From Streptomyces silaceus (GTDB lineage: Bacteria; Actinomycetota; Actinomycetes; Streptomycetales; Streptomycetaceae), in assembly GCF_001419745.1 (NCBI RefSeq), contig NZ_LIRJ01000042.1, forward strand, positions 1 through 64,000: a stretch of DNA of 64,000 nucleotides, given 5' to 3'. Made by a program: the position numbers and the translations under genes. Shown one piece after another: positions 1 through 52,752 of this stretch. Numbering within the stretch: the stretch's first letter is position 1; each line of letters begins with the position of its first letter. Under the pieces are notes generated by a model. That model did not search any database. It had not been told where the DNA came from and saw only the letters and a list, made by a program, of their open reading frames with translations.

Positions 1-3000
1 GGCGCCGGAGGCGGCGGTGTCGGGGCGGGCCAGGCGCGGGACGAACACGGTGTCGCCGCGCAGGGCGGCCTCCGGCTCGCCCTCGGCCACGGCGGCGGCG
101 AGGACGGGGGCGGGCACGCCGGCGGGCTCGCCGTCGGTGTCCACCAGCAGGAAACGGTCCGGGTGTTCGGACTGGGCGGAGCGCAGCAGACCGCGCACGG
201 CGGCCTGCGCCGGGTCGGGCAGCTCCTCGGGCGCGATGCCGACGGCGCCGCGCGTCAGGACGGCCAGGCGCGCCTGGGCGGGCGCCTCCTGGGCGAGCCA
301 CTCCTGGACGCGGGCCAGCACGGCACCGGTCAGCGCGTGGGCCTCGGCCGGGACGTCGGCGCCGTCGGGCACAGCCTGAGCGGTGCAGTCGAGCAGCACC
401 AACTCGGGCTCTCCCGAGAGGACTTCGGCGAGCGGGGCGCCCGGGTGCCAGAAGGCGGTGCGGGGCGCGTCGGTGTGCGCGGGCTGCCAGGCGTCCCAGC
501 GCGGGACGTACAGCGAGCGGGTGGGGACGGTGCGCACGTCGGCGGCGGACAGCGGGCGCAGGACCAGCTCGTCCACGGAGGCGACGGGCGCGCCCGAGGT
601 GTCGGTGGCGCGCAGCCGTACGCCGTCCTCGCCCGCCGCGGTCAGCTGGACGCGCAGCGCGGTGGCGCCGTCGCTCCAGCTCTGCACGCCGGACCAGGCG
701 AACGGCAGGCGTAGCGTGCCCTCGTCGCCGAACAGCCCGCCCAGGCCCATGGCGTGGAGGGCGGCGTCGAGGAGCGCCGGGTGGACGAGGAACTCCTCGG
801 CACTCGCCTCCTCGGGGAGGGCGACCTCGGCGAACACGTCGTCGCCGCGCCGCCAGACGGACTGCAGGCCCTGGAAGGCGGGGCCGTACTCGTAGCCGCG
901 CTCGAACAGCGCGTCGTAGAAGTCACCCATCTCGACGGAGGTGGCGCCGGCGGGCGGCCACGCGCCCCGGAGGTCGCCGAACTCGGCGCCGTCCCGGGGC
1001 TCTTCGGCCGTGAGCGTGGCGGTGGCGTGGCGGATCCACTCGGCGGGCTCGTCCTGGTCCGCCGTGCCGGCGCGGGAGTAGACGGCCGCGCCGCGCGCGC
1101 CGTTCTCGTCGGCCTCGAAGACCTGGACCTGGACGGTGACGCCGATGTCCTGGGTGAGGGTGAGGGGCCGCTCCAGGGTGAGTTCCTGGACGCGGGCGCA
1201 GCCGGTCTCGCGGCCCGCGGCGAGCGCGAGTTCGAGGAAGGCGGTGCCCGGCAGGAGCACGGTCTCCAGGAGGGCGTGGTCGGCCAGCCAGGGGTGGGTG
1301 GGCAGCGAGAGGCGCCCGGTGAGGACGGTCGTGCCGGACTCGGCGGGCACGGTGGCGGCGGCGAGCAGCGGGTGCGCGACGGGGTCGAGGCCGATGCCGG
1401 CGGCGTCGCCGGTGGCGGCCGGTCCCTCCATCCAGAAGCGGCGCCGCTGGAAGGGGTACGTCGGCAGCTCGGCGGAGTCGGCCAGGGCGGCGGTCGCGGC
1501 CGGGGTGTCCAGGAAGGCGCCCCAGGAGACGGGGACGCCGCGGGTCCACAGCGCGGCGGCGGCGCGGGTCAGCGCGGTGCTCTCGTCCTGGTCGCGGCGC
1601 AGGGTGCCGGAGACCACCACGTCGGCGCGGCCCGCGGCGGCGGCGACGTCCTCGATGGCGGGGGCGAGCACCGGGTGCGGGCTGATCTCGACGAACGTGT
1701 CGATGCCCCGGTCGAGCAGCGCGGCGACCGTCTCGGCGAACCGCACGGGCCGACGCAGGTTCCGGTACCAGTACTGGGCGTCGGCCTCGGTGTCGCCGAG
1801 TGGCTCCACCGTCACCGACGAGTGCATGGGCACGGTTCCGGCGCGCGGCGCGACCGGCTCGGCGACCTCCAGGAGCCGGGCACGGATGCCCTCGACGTGC
1901 GGGGTGTGCGAGGCGTAGTCGACCGGAATGGTGCGGGCGCGGACGCCCGCGGCCTCGGCGGCCTCGGAGACCTCGGCGAGCACCTCGGGGGCGCCCGCGA
2001 CGACGGTGGCGCCGGGGCCGTTGACGGCGGCGACCCACACGCCCTCGCGCTCGCCGAGGAGTTCGGCGGTGCGCTCGGCGGAGGCGGCGAGGGAGACCAT
2101 GCCGCCCTGGCCCGCGAGGTCCTCGGCGATGGTGCGGCTGCGCAGCGCGACCAGGCGCGCCCCGTCCTCCAGGGAGAGGATGCCGGCGGCGCAGGCGGCG
2201 GCGATCTCGCCCTGCGAGTGGCCCGCCACGACGTCGGGGGTGACGCCCGCGGCCTGCCACACCTTGGCGAGGGAGACCATGACGGCCCACAGCGCGGGCT
2301 GCACGACGTCGACGCGCTTGAGGGCCTGCTCGTCGCCGAGGACGTCGAGGAGCCGCCAGTCGGTGTGCGGCGCCAGCGCGTCGGCGCAGGCGCCCATGGC
2401 CTCGGCGAAGACGGGCGAGGACGTGATCAGTCCGGTGGCCATGCCGACCCACTGGGCGCCCTGGCCGGGGAAGACGAACGCGACCTTGGCGCCGGCGCGG
2501 GCGGTGCCGTGCACCAGGCCGGGGGCGTCCGCCGTGCCGTCGGCGAGGGCGGTCAGCGCTCCGGCGCGCTCGTCGCCGAAGACGACGGCGCGCTGCGTGA
2601 AGGCGGCGCGGGTGCGCACCAGCGCGGCGGCGACGGCGTCCGCGTCGGGGGCGGCGGTGTCGCCCGCCGCGCCGACGAAGGTGCGCAGCCGTGCGGCCTG
2701 GTCGTACAGCGCGGCCTCGTTCTTGGCGGACAGCGGCCAGGGCGGTACGACGCCGGTGAGGACCGGCGCGGCTCCCCCGGCGTCGGCTGCGGGAGCCTCG
2801 GTGTCCGGCTCCTCGGCCTCGGGGGCCTGTTCGAGGATGACGTGGGCGTTGGTGCCGCTGATGCCGAACGAGGAGACGGCGGCCCGGCGCGGGCGGCCCG
2901 TCTCGGGCCAGGCCACGGGCTCGGTGACGAGCTCGACGGCGCCGGCCGTCCAGTCGACGTGCGGGGTGGGCTCGTCGACGTGCAGGGTCGGGGGTACGAC

Positions 3001-4200
3001 GCCGTGCTGGAGGGCGAGCACCATCTTGATGACGCCCGCGATGCCGGCCGCCGACTGGGTGTGCCCGATGTTGGACTTCACCGAGCCGAGCAGCAGCGGA
3101 CGGTCCTCGGGACGGTCCTGGCCGTACGTCGCCAGCAGCGCCTGCGCCTCGATCGGGTCACCGAGCGTCGTGCCGGTGCCGTGCGCCTCCAGGGCGTCGA
3201 CGTCGGCCGGGGAGAGCCCGGCGTTGGCGAGGGCCTGACGGATGACGCGCTGCTGGGACGGGCCGTTGGGCGCCGTCAGACCGTTGGACGCGCCGTCCTG
3301 GTTGACCGCCGAGCCCTTGATGACCGCGAGGACGCGGTGGCCGTTGCGGCGCGCGTCGGAGAGCCGCTCGACGAGCAGCACGCCGACGCCCTCGCCCCAC
3401 GCGGTGCCGTCGGCGGAAGCAGCGAACGCCTTGCACAGGCCGTCCTGGGACAGCCCGCGCTGCTTGCTGAACTCGGTGAACGCGGCCGGGGTCGACATCA
3501 CCATCACGCCGCCCACCAGGGCCAGCGAGCTCTCCTTGTTGCGCAGCGACTGCGCCGCCAGGTGCAGCGCGGTCAGCGAGGACGAGCAGGCGGTGTCGAC
3601 GGTGACGGCGGGTCCCTCGAACCCGTACGTGTAGGAGATGCGGCCGGAGAAGATGCTGGAGGCGTTGCCGGTCAGGAGGTAGCCCTCGCTGTCCTGCGTG
3701 TTGCCCACGTTCCCCCCGTACCCGGACAGGACACCGCCGACGAAGACCCCCGCGCTCTCGCCGCGCAGCGTGCCCGGGTCGATCCCGGCCCGCTCGAACG
3801 CCTCCCAGGAGGCCTCCAGGAGGACCCGCTGCTGCGGGTCCATCGCGAGGGCCTCGCGTGGGGATATCTCGAAGAACTCCGCGTCGAAGTCGGCGGCGCC
3901 GTCGATGAATCCGCCCTTGCGGATGTACGAGCTGCGCGGGCGCAGCCCGTCCGGGTCGTAGAGGGCCCCCAGGTCCCAGCCGCGGTCCGCGGGGAAGTCC
4001 GCGATGCCCGCGCGCCCCTCGGCGACCAGCTGCCACAGGTCCTCGGGGGTCTGCACCCCGCCGGGGAACCGGCAGCTCATGCCGACGACGGCGAGCGGCT
4101 CACGGGCGGCCTCCTCCACGGCGCGCAGCCGTGCGTAGGAGTCGCGGGCGTCGGCAACCGCCTGCTTCAGGTACTCGCGGAGCTTCTGCTCGTTCGACAT
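1..4200 (-). CDS. Type I PKS E, module 9 (KS-AT-DH..., 3' part outside window)
   Basis: Modular polyketide synthase, last of the five PKS genes, cut by the left window edge after about 1400 residues. Order seen: N-terminal docking helix (starts [13 protein letters not shown]), KS with active Cys about residue 205 in the TACSSS motif, AT with Ser about 662 in GHSQGE and a YASH motif (methylmalonyl-CoA specific in known ATs), then DH with the [10 protein letters not shown] second motif. The first DH motif is [10 protein letters not shown] (His about 975); the Gly of the usual HxxxGxxxxP is Glu. KR, possible ER and ACP would lie left of base 1. The ATG at 4200 has a good ribosome site (AGAGGA, 4 bases ahead) and matches class I docking N-termini. 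It follows PKS D by 73 bases, so one transcript is likely. Function is certain at family level; the full module type is unknown. Confidence 0.95.
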   Translation of the reverse strand, partial: MSNEQKLREYLKQAVADARDSYARLRAVEEAAREPLAVVGMSCRFPGGVQTPEDLWQLVAEGRAGIADFPADRGWDLGALYDPDGLRPRSSYIRKGGFIDGAADFDAEFFEISPREALAMDPQQRVLLEASWEAFERAGIDPGTLRGESAGVFVGGVLSGYGGNVGNTQDSEGYLLTGNASSIFSGRISYTYGFEGPAVTVDTACSSSLTALHLAAQSLRNKESSLALVGGVMVMSTPAAFTEFSKQRGLSQDGLCKAFAASADGTAWGEGVGVLLVERLSDARRNGHRVLAVIKGSAVNQDGASNGLTAPNGPSQQRVIRQALANAGLSPADVDALEAHGTGTTLGDPIEAQALLATYGQDRPEDRPLLLGSVKSNIGHTQSAAGIAGVIKMVLALQHGVVPPTLHVDEPTPHVDWTAGAVELVTEPVAWPETGRPRRAAVSSFGISGTNAHVILEQAPEAEEPDTEAPAADAGGAAPVLTGVVPPWPLSAKNEAALYDQAARLRTFVGAAGDTAAPDADAVAAALVRTRAAFTQRAVVFGDERAGALTALADGTADAPGLVHGTARAGAKVAFVFPGQGAQWVGMATGLITSSPVFAEAMGACADALAPHTDWRLLDVLGDEQALKRVDVVQPALWAVMVSLAKVWQAAGVTPDVVAGHSQGEIAAACAAGILSLEDGARLVALRSRTIAEDLAGQGGMVSLAASAERTAELLGEREGVWVAAVNGPGATVVAGAPEVLAEVSEAAEAAGVRARTIPVDYASHTPHVEGIRARLLEVAEPVAPRAGTVPMHSSVTVEPLGDTEADAQYWYRNLRRPVRFAETVAALLDRGIDTFVEISPHPVLAPAIEDVAAAAGRADVVVSGTLRRDQDESTALTRAAAALWTRGVPVSWGAFLDTPAATAALADSAELPTYPFQRRRFWMEGPAATGDAAGIGLDPVAHPLLAAATVPAESGTTVLTGRLSLPTHPWLADHALLETVLLPGTAFLELALAAGRETGCARVQELTLERPLTLTQDIGVTVQVQVFEADENGARGAAVYSRAGTADQDEPAEWIRHATATLTAEEPRDGAEFGDLRGAWPPAGATSVEMGDFYDALFERGYEYGPAFQGLQSVWRRGDDVFAEVALPEEASAEEFLVHPALLDAALHAMGLGGLFGDEGTLRLPFAWSGVQSWSDGATALRVQLTAAGEDGVRLRATDTSGAPVASVDELVLRPLSAADVRTVPTRSLYVPRWDAWQPAHTDAPRTAFWHPGAPLAEVLSGEPELVLLDCTAQAVPDGADVPAEAHALTGAVLARVQEWLAQEAPAQARLAVLTRGAVGIAPEELPDPAQAAVRGLLRSAQSEHPDRFLLVDTDGEPAGVPAPVLAAAVAEGEPEAALRGDTVFVPRLARPDTAASGA

Positions 4201-4273
4201 CCAATCCTCTTCCGATCCAACAAATGCAGTCAGCAGGTGGGTTCACATGGCAGCGGGGTCGCCCGCCTGCCGG

Positions 4274-10813
<6,540 letters not shown>

Positions 10814-10923
10814 GGTGGATCCCATTCGTGTGTCTCGCCGCCTTACGCCTTGCCGCTCGCCGCTCGTGCGCGCGGTTCCGCCGGCGTGCGCCGGCCCGTT
10901 CGTACCGCTCGGCCCGTGGTCGT

Positions 10924-26388
<15,465 letters not shown>

Positions 26389-26487
26389 GGGGGACGAGTC
26401 CATCCTTCTGTGCACTAACGAGATCGGCAGACGTGGTTCCGGGGCTGGTCAGCGGGCCGGCGCGCAGGGCGCCCGGCCGGTCCGGGA

Positions 26488-37677
<11,190 letters not shown>

Positions 37678-37764
37678 GCTTGCGTGCCCCCGAGGGTGAG
37701 ACGGAAGTGTGCGTGCGCCCACGGGAGGGCGCGGGTGGTCGGAACCGCGACGTGAACAGGGGGT

Positions 37765-48792
<11,028 letters not shown>

Positions 48793-48930
48793 CGGCCGAT
48801 GACTGCCAACAGTCAATTTCTACCTGGAAGTTGCCGCAGGAGGAAATATGCGAGTTTTTCAATTCGCCGAGAAAAAAGAGCAGTTCAAATGCGTACATCA
48901 ACTCTGCCACACCGCTAACGAGAGTGACAA

Positions 48931-48946
48931 TGTGACGGGGGTCACA
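48931..48946. promoter_or_regulatory. Crp-type operator, TGTGAC-N4-GTCACA
   Basis: A perfect inverted repeat with 6-bp arms. It fits the classical cAMP-receptor-protein consensus TGTGA-N6-TCACA exactly, and also the GTG-N6-GNCAC form described for Streptomyces coelicolor Crp. Its centre lies about 147 bases upstream of the PKS A start and about 330 upstream of the dehydratase start. Binding is inferred from sequence match only. Confidence 0.55.
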
Positions 48947-48948
48947 AG

Positions 48949-48980
48949 ACGTTCTTGCTGGTCCAGGGCGTCAAGAACGT
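48949..48980. promoter_or_regulatory. Inverted repeat ACGTTCTTG-N14-CAAGAACGT
   Basis: Perfect 9-bp arms (48949-48957 and 48972-48980) separated by 14 bases, starting two bases after the Crp-like site and abutting the direct repeat. The spacing of about two helical turns suits a dimeric DNA-binding protein better than a transcription terminator: there is no U-tract and the loop is long. The binding protein is unknown. Confidence 0.45.
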
Positions 48981-49014
48981 GCCAAAGAAGTGCTGTTGAC
49001 ATGCCAAAGAAGTG
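48980..49014 (+). promoter_or_regulatory. Direct repeat TGCCAAAGAAGTG x2, 22-bp period
   Basis: Two identical 13-base copies (48980-48992 and 49002-49014), 22 bases apart, which is two helical turns, with a TTGACA hexamer (48996-49001) between them. Direct repeats with 11- or 22-bp period near the -35 element are the usual target form of SARP-type pathway activators in Streptomyces. The SARP link is inference; the repeats are directly visible. Confidence 0.5.
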
Positions 49015-49083
49015 TCGAGTGGATGCACGGAAGCCCTACGCGGGGGCCCGGATGATGGTCATGCCACGGTCTACAGAATCGAG

Positions 49084-49112
49084 TTGACAGCCGCCGCCGT
49101 GAGACGTAGGAC
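49084..49112 (+). promoter_or_regulatory. Candidate promoter for the sugar genes
   Basis: TTGACA (49084-49089), a 17-base spacer, then TAGGAC (49107-49112). This is close to the Streptomyces HrdB-type consensus (TTGACa, 16-19 bases, TAgnnT), lacking only the final T. It would give a leader of about 150 bases before the dehydratase ATG. A second TTGACA at 48996 with GTGGAT 17 bases later is a weaker alternative that coincides with the direct repeat. Confidence 0.45.
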
Positions 49113-49269
49113 TAGCCAAGGCCCAGAAAACCCAGGACTATCCGCACCCACTTCGGGGAATAGCGCAGCCGACGGCCTCTCAACTGCGTATCCACGCCGG
49201 TGCGGCACAATGCGCCACCTCCCCCACCACTCCGCCACGCGAACCGCGCCAGGGAACAAGGAGCGACTG

Positions 49270-50769
49270 ATGACGCACGCCCCGTCGGGCAGCGCCAACG
49301 TCTTGACCAGGCCGGAGAACCGCTCGGCCACCGGAATCGCCCGTTCCATGCGTGACGTGGACCACGCCGTCACAAGCCTGCGGGATTTTCACACGTGGTT
49401 CGACGCTTACCGAGACACGGAACAGTCGAAGATTCGTCACATCCCGTTTACGGAACTACAGGGCTGGCGATTCGAGGAGTCGAGCGGAAACCTGGTCCAC
49501 GACAGTGGCCGATTCTTTTCGGTACAGGGTCTGCGCGTGCGCAACGCCCCTGGCGGGGTGCCCTCCTGGGAGCAACCGGTCATCCATCAGCCCGAAGTCG
49601 GCGTACTGGGCATTCTGGTCAAGGAATTCGACGGTATACCGCACTGCCTGATGCAGGCGAAGATGGAGCCGGGAAACCACAACGGCGTACAGCTCTCACC
49701 CACTGTTCAGGCGACCCGGAGCAACTACACCCGGGTGCACGGCGGCCGGGCGGTGCCGTATCTCGACTACTTCCGGAATGCCGCACGCCACCGCGTGCTC
49801 GCCGATGTGCTCCAGTCGGAGCAGGGCTCCTGGTTCTACCGGAAACGCAATCGGAACATCGTCGTCGAGACCACCGAGGACGTGGAGCTGCTCGAAGGCT
49901 TCTACTGGCTGTCCGTCGGCCAGCTGCACGCGCTGCTCGCGGTGGACGATCTCGTGAACATGGACGCGCGCACCGTGATGTCCTGCCTCCCGTTGACGGA
50001 CCCCGCGTTACCCGGCTTCGGGTCCCCTGGCGGTGATCCACGATCACCCTATCCGGTCGAGGACGACACCGTCCGTTCTTCTCTGGCACGGTCGCTGGAT
50101 CCCGGCCACGGCGCACTGCACCCGCTCGGCTCCGTACGGAACTGGATCAGCGGCGTGCGGGCCGAATTCGACGGCCACGCCGAGCTGGTGGACCTCGGCG
50201 CCATCGGCGGCTGGCACCGCTCGGCGGAGCGGATCTCCCATGAATCCGGCCTGTTCTTCGACGTGATGGCCGTGGACGTACGCACGGGCAGCCGCGAGAT
50301 CGGCGGCTGGACCCAGCCGATGATCGAGGCGCGCGGCCAAGGCGTCGTGGCCTTCCTGGTGCAGCGGATCGACGGGGTGCTGCACGCCCTGACCCGGGTC
50401 AAGCACGAGGCCGGCTTCATGGACGCGGTCGAACTCGCACCCACCGTGCAGTGCACCCCCGAGAACTACACCGTACTGCCGCCCGAGGCCGCTCCCCCCT
50501 TCCTGGACGAGGTGCTGCACGCCCCGGCCGACGCCATCCGCTTCGACAGCGTGCTCTCCGAGGAGGGCGGCCGGTTCTTCCACACCCGCAGCCGCTATCT
50601 GATCGTCGAGGTCCCCGCCGGGCGCGAGCTGCGGGCACCGGAGGACTACCGCTGGCTGACGGCCCATCAGCTGTCCGGGCTCGTCCAGCACAGCAACTAC
50701 CTGAACATCCAGGCCAGGAGTCTGCTCGCCTGCCTGCACAGCCTGTTGCGCCAGACCAGAGGGGAATGA
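49270..50769 (+). CDS. NDP-hexose 2,3-dehydratase
   Basis: Enzyme that removes the C2 hydroxyl of NDP-4-keto-6-deoxyglucose, the committed step to 2,6-dideoxysugars (TylX3/EryBVI/OleV/EvaA family). The 499-residue protein shows the family's internal duplication: a first copy near residues 50-245 (Trp/Phe-rich start, then LSPTVQATRSNY) and a second near 285-480 (LAPTVQCTPENY). Length is normal. The start ATG at 49270 has AAGGAG 6-7 bases ahead; longer in-frame readings upstream lack this. Codon 247 (50008-50010) is TTA, so translation should depend on the bldA tRNA. Its stop overlaps the next start (ATGA), making it the first gene of a coupled sugar operon. The product is an unstable 3,4-diketo sugar, which the next gene should reduce. 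Confidence 0.93.
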   Translation: MTHAPSGSANVLTRPENRSATGIARSMRDVDHAVTSLRDFHTWFDAYRDTEQSKIRHIPFTELQGWRFEESSGNLVHDSGRFFSVQGLRVRNAPGGVPSWEQPVIHQPEVGVLGILVKEFDGIPHCLMQAKMEPGNHNGVQLSPTVQATRSNYTRVHGGRAVPYLDYFRNAARHRVLADVLQSEQGSWFYRKRNRNIVVETTEDVELLEGFYWLSVGQLHALLAVDDLVNMDARTVMSCLPLTDPALPGFGSPGGDPRSPYPVEDDTVRSSLARSLDPGHGALHPLGSVRNWISGVRAEFDGHAELVDLGAIGGWHRSAERISHESGLFFDVMAVDVRTGSREIGGWTQPMIEARGQGVVAFLVQRIDGVLHALTRVKHEAGFMDAVELAPTVQCTPENYTVLPPEAAPPFLDEVLHAPADAIRFDSVLSEEGGRFFHTRSRYLIVEVPAGRELRAPEDYRWLTAHQLSGLVQHSNYLNIQARSLLACLHSLLRQTRGE

Positions 50770-51797
50770 ACGTGAGTACCTCCACGACGCCGGAGCCGCT
50801 GCGGGTCGGTGTGCTCGGCGCGTCCTCGATCGCCGCGCGGCGCACGCTGCCCGCGCTGCGCGAGGTGCCGGACACCGCCGTCGCCGCCATCGCCAGCCGG
50901 GAGCGGGAGAAGGCGCAGCGGTTCGCCGCCGACTTCGGCTGCGAGGCGGTGCACGGCTACGAGAAGCTGCTGGAGCGCGACGACATCGACGCGGTCTACG
51001 TGTCGGTCCCCAACGCCCTGCACGCCGCCTGGGTGCGCGCGGCGCTCGACGCGGGCAAGCACGTGCTGTCGGAGAAGCCGCTGACCACGGCCGCCCCGGA
51101 CACCGCGGCGCTCGCCGCGCTCGCACGGGAGCGCGGCCTGGTGCTGCGCGAGAACATCGCGTTCGTCCACCACGGCATGCACCGCCGCGTGGCCGAGCTG
51201 GTGGCCGAGGGCCGCCTCGGCCGGCTGCGCCACATCGACGCGGCGTTCTGCTTCCCGCCACTGCCCCCGCAGGACGTCCGCTACGTCCCCGAACTCGGCG
51301 GCGGCGTCCTCCTGGACGCGGGCATCTACCCCGTGCGCCTCGCGCAGTACCACCTCGGCGACGACCTCACCGTCGCGGGCGCCGTGCTCCACGACGACCC
51401 TGCCTCCGGCGTCGACGTGGCCGGCAGCGCCGTGCTCGCCGCGTCCGGCGGTGAGATCGCGACCCTCAGCTTCGGTTTCGTGCACACCTACGGCTCGCGC
51501 TACACCCTGTGGGGCAGCGAGGCCCGGCTGTCCGTGGACCGCGCCTTCACCCCGGCGGCGACCGCGGCGCCCGTGCTGCGCATCGAGGAGCAGAACCACA
51601 CCGAGGAGATCGTGCTGCCCGCCGAGCACCAGTTCGCGGGCTCGGTCGCCGCGTTCGCCGCCGCGGTGCGCAAGAGCGTCGCCACCGGCGCCGACCCGGA
51701 CCACGAGGCCTGGGCCGCCACCACCGTGCGGACCGCCGAACTCCTCGACGCCATCCAGAAGTCGGCGGTCCGCGTCACCGCCCCCGAGGCCCCCTGA
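50766..51797 (+). CDS. NDP-sugar 3-ketoreductase (Gfo/Idh/MocA family)
   Basis: NAD(P)H-dependent oxidoreductase of 343 residues, proposed to reduce the 3-keto group of the dehydratase product (OleW/UrdT/LanT-type step). Visible features: N-terminal Rossmann turn (VGVLGASSIA near residues 14-23), the EKP motif near 103 typical of Gfo/Idh/MocA enzymes, and the C-terminal alpha/beta domain with GGGVLLDAGIYP. The ATG at 50766 overlaps the upstream stop by 4 bases; a GTG at 50772 is the only close alternative. Its own stop shares one base with the next ATG (TGATG). In known pathways this family gives the equatorial 3-hydroxyl of olivose/oliose-type sugars; the stereochemistry here is inferred. 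Confidence 0.88.
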   Translation: MNVSTSTTPEPLRVGVLGASSIAARRTLPALREVPDTAVAAIASREREKAQRFAADFGCEAVHGYEKLLERDDIDAVYVSVPNALHAAWVRAALDAGKHVLSEKPLTTAAPDTAALAALARERGLVLRENIAFVHHGMHRRVAELVAEGRLGRLRHIDAAFCFPPLPPQDVRYVPELGGGVLLDAGIYPVRLAQYHLGDDLTVAGAVLHDDPASGVDVAGSAVLAASGGEIATLSFGFVHTYGSRYTLWGSEARLSVDRAFTPAATAAPVLRIEEQNHTEEIVLPAEHQFAGSVAAFAAAVRKSVATGADPDHEAWAATTVRTAELLDAIQKSAVRVTAPEAP

Positions 51798-52537
51798 TGG
51801 AGATCGTCGGCAGGGGCTTCATCGCCCGGAACCTCGCGCCCGTCGGCGACCGCCACCCGCACGCCACGGTCATCGCCGCCGGCGTCTCCAGCACCAGCAC
51901 CAGCACGCGCGACGAGGAGTTCGACCGCGAGGCGGCCCTGGTGGACGAGATCACCCGGCGGTGCCGCGCCGAGGGCCGGCTCGTGGTGTTCCTGTCCACC
52001 TCGTCCCACGCGCTGTACGGCACCGGGAACACCCCCATGGCGGAGGACGCCGCGCTGGCCCCGGCCTCGGCGTACGGCCGCCAGAAGCTGCGCCTGGAAA
52101 GCATCGTCGCCGAGTGCGGCGCGCCCTGGCTCGCGCTGCGGGTGAGCCACGCGACGGGCCGCTGGCAGCGCGCGCACCAGCTCCTGCCCGCGTTCGCGCA
52201 GCAGGTGCGCGAGGGCACCGTGCGACTGTTCCAGGGCGCCCACCGCGACATGGTGGACGTGGCCGACCTGGTGCGGGCCGTCGACGGGCTGCTCGCCGAG
52301 GGCGTCGAGAACGAAGTGGTCAACGTGGCCTCGGGCACGCCCCGGCCCGTCGAGGAGGTCGTCGACGGCATCGAGAAGCGCCTCGGCCTGACCGCGCGCC
52401 GCGAGATCGTCGACGTACCCGTCACGATGACGCCGGTGTCGATCGACAAGCTGTGCGCGCTGCTGCCCGGCATGCGGTCGGTGACCGAGCCCGACTACCT
52501 CGACCGGATGCTCGACCGCTACGTCCCCTACTACTGA
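51797..52537 (+). CDS. NDP-hexose 4-ketoreductase (SDR/epimerase family)
   Basis: Short-chain reductase-like protein, 246 residues, with an N-terminal nucleotide-binding turn (MEIVGRGFIARNL), the SSHALYG segment and YGRQK, which carries the SDR catalytic Tyr-x-x-x-Lys pair. It is shorter than typical 300-330-residue epimerase/dehydratases but ends normally. Position directly after the 2,3-dehydratase and 3-ketoreductase, with a one-base overlap, points to the final 4-keto reduction of a 2,6-dideoxyhexose. No 3,5-epimerase is present in the window, so a D-sugar such as D-olivose is favoured. A role as another sugar SDR cannot be excluded. Confidence 0.82.
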   Translation: MEIVGRGFIARNLAPVGDRHPHATVIAAGVSSTSTSTRDEEFDREAALVDEITRRCRAEGRLVVFLSTSSHALYGTGNTPMAEDAALAPASAYGRQKLRLESIVAECGAPWLALRVSHATGRWQRAHQLLPAFAQQVREGTVRLFQGAHRDMVDVADLVRAVDGLLAEGVENEVVNVASGTPRPVEEVVDGIEKRLGLTARREIVDVPVTMTPVSIDKLCALLPGMRSVTEPDYLDRMLDRYVPYY

Positions 52538-52752
52538 CGCCGCGCTTCTCTCCCGCCGACGTCACGCCCCTCCGACGTCGGCGACGACGACGGGGCAACT
52601 CAAGTACGGTCACCCCAAGCACTGTTGAAACACGGTCAACTCCATTCACACCGACGCCCGTTCACGCCCCGCACCACTGGAGCAACGGCTGCCGCTGAGG
52701 CACGGCGCGCGGGCGGCTCCCCTCTCCACCGCCCCTTTCGTACGGAGGATGC
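52538..52752 (+). promoter_or_regulatory. Leader of the glycosyltransferase gene
   Basis: A 215-base gap after the three coupled sugar genes, large enough for a separate promoter. It contains the heptamer ACGGTCA twice (52606-52612 and 52632-52638) and a GTTG...CAAC inverted repeat around 52624-52640. I found no good -35/-10 pair, so read-through from the sugar operon remains possible. Confidence 0.3.

Larger units (their letters stand above)
48793..49269. promoter_or_regulatory. Divergent control region between PKS genes and sugar genes
   Basis: This 477-base gap separates the leftward PKS transcript from the rightward sugar/glycosyltransferase genes and is visibly more AT-rich than its surroundings. 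It holds, left to right, an AT-rich leader next to PKS A, a Crp-like palindrome (48931-48946), a 9-bp-arm inverted repeat (48949-48980), a 13-bp direct repeat with 22-bp period (48980-49014), two TTGACA hexamers (48996 and 49084), and a 150-base leader of the dehydratase gene. No regulator gene of the cluster is present in the window, so the factors that bind here must be encoded elsewhere. I could not place a convincing -10/-35 pair for the leftward PKS promoter. Confidence 0.75.

Noticed and set aside
48848-49087. A 79-codon reading frame with a perfect AGGAGG four bases before its ATG, in the divergent control region
   Set aside because: Third-position GC is near 50%, unlike real Streptomyces genes. 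The protein matches nothing I know, and the frame overlaps the operator and promoter elements. A regulatory leader peptide cannot be fully excluded.
50044-51704. Minus-strand frames opposite the dehydratase and 3-ketoreductase
   Set aside because: Compositional shadows of the plus-strand genes, with no motifs.
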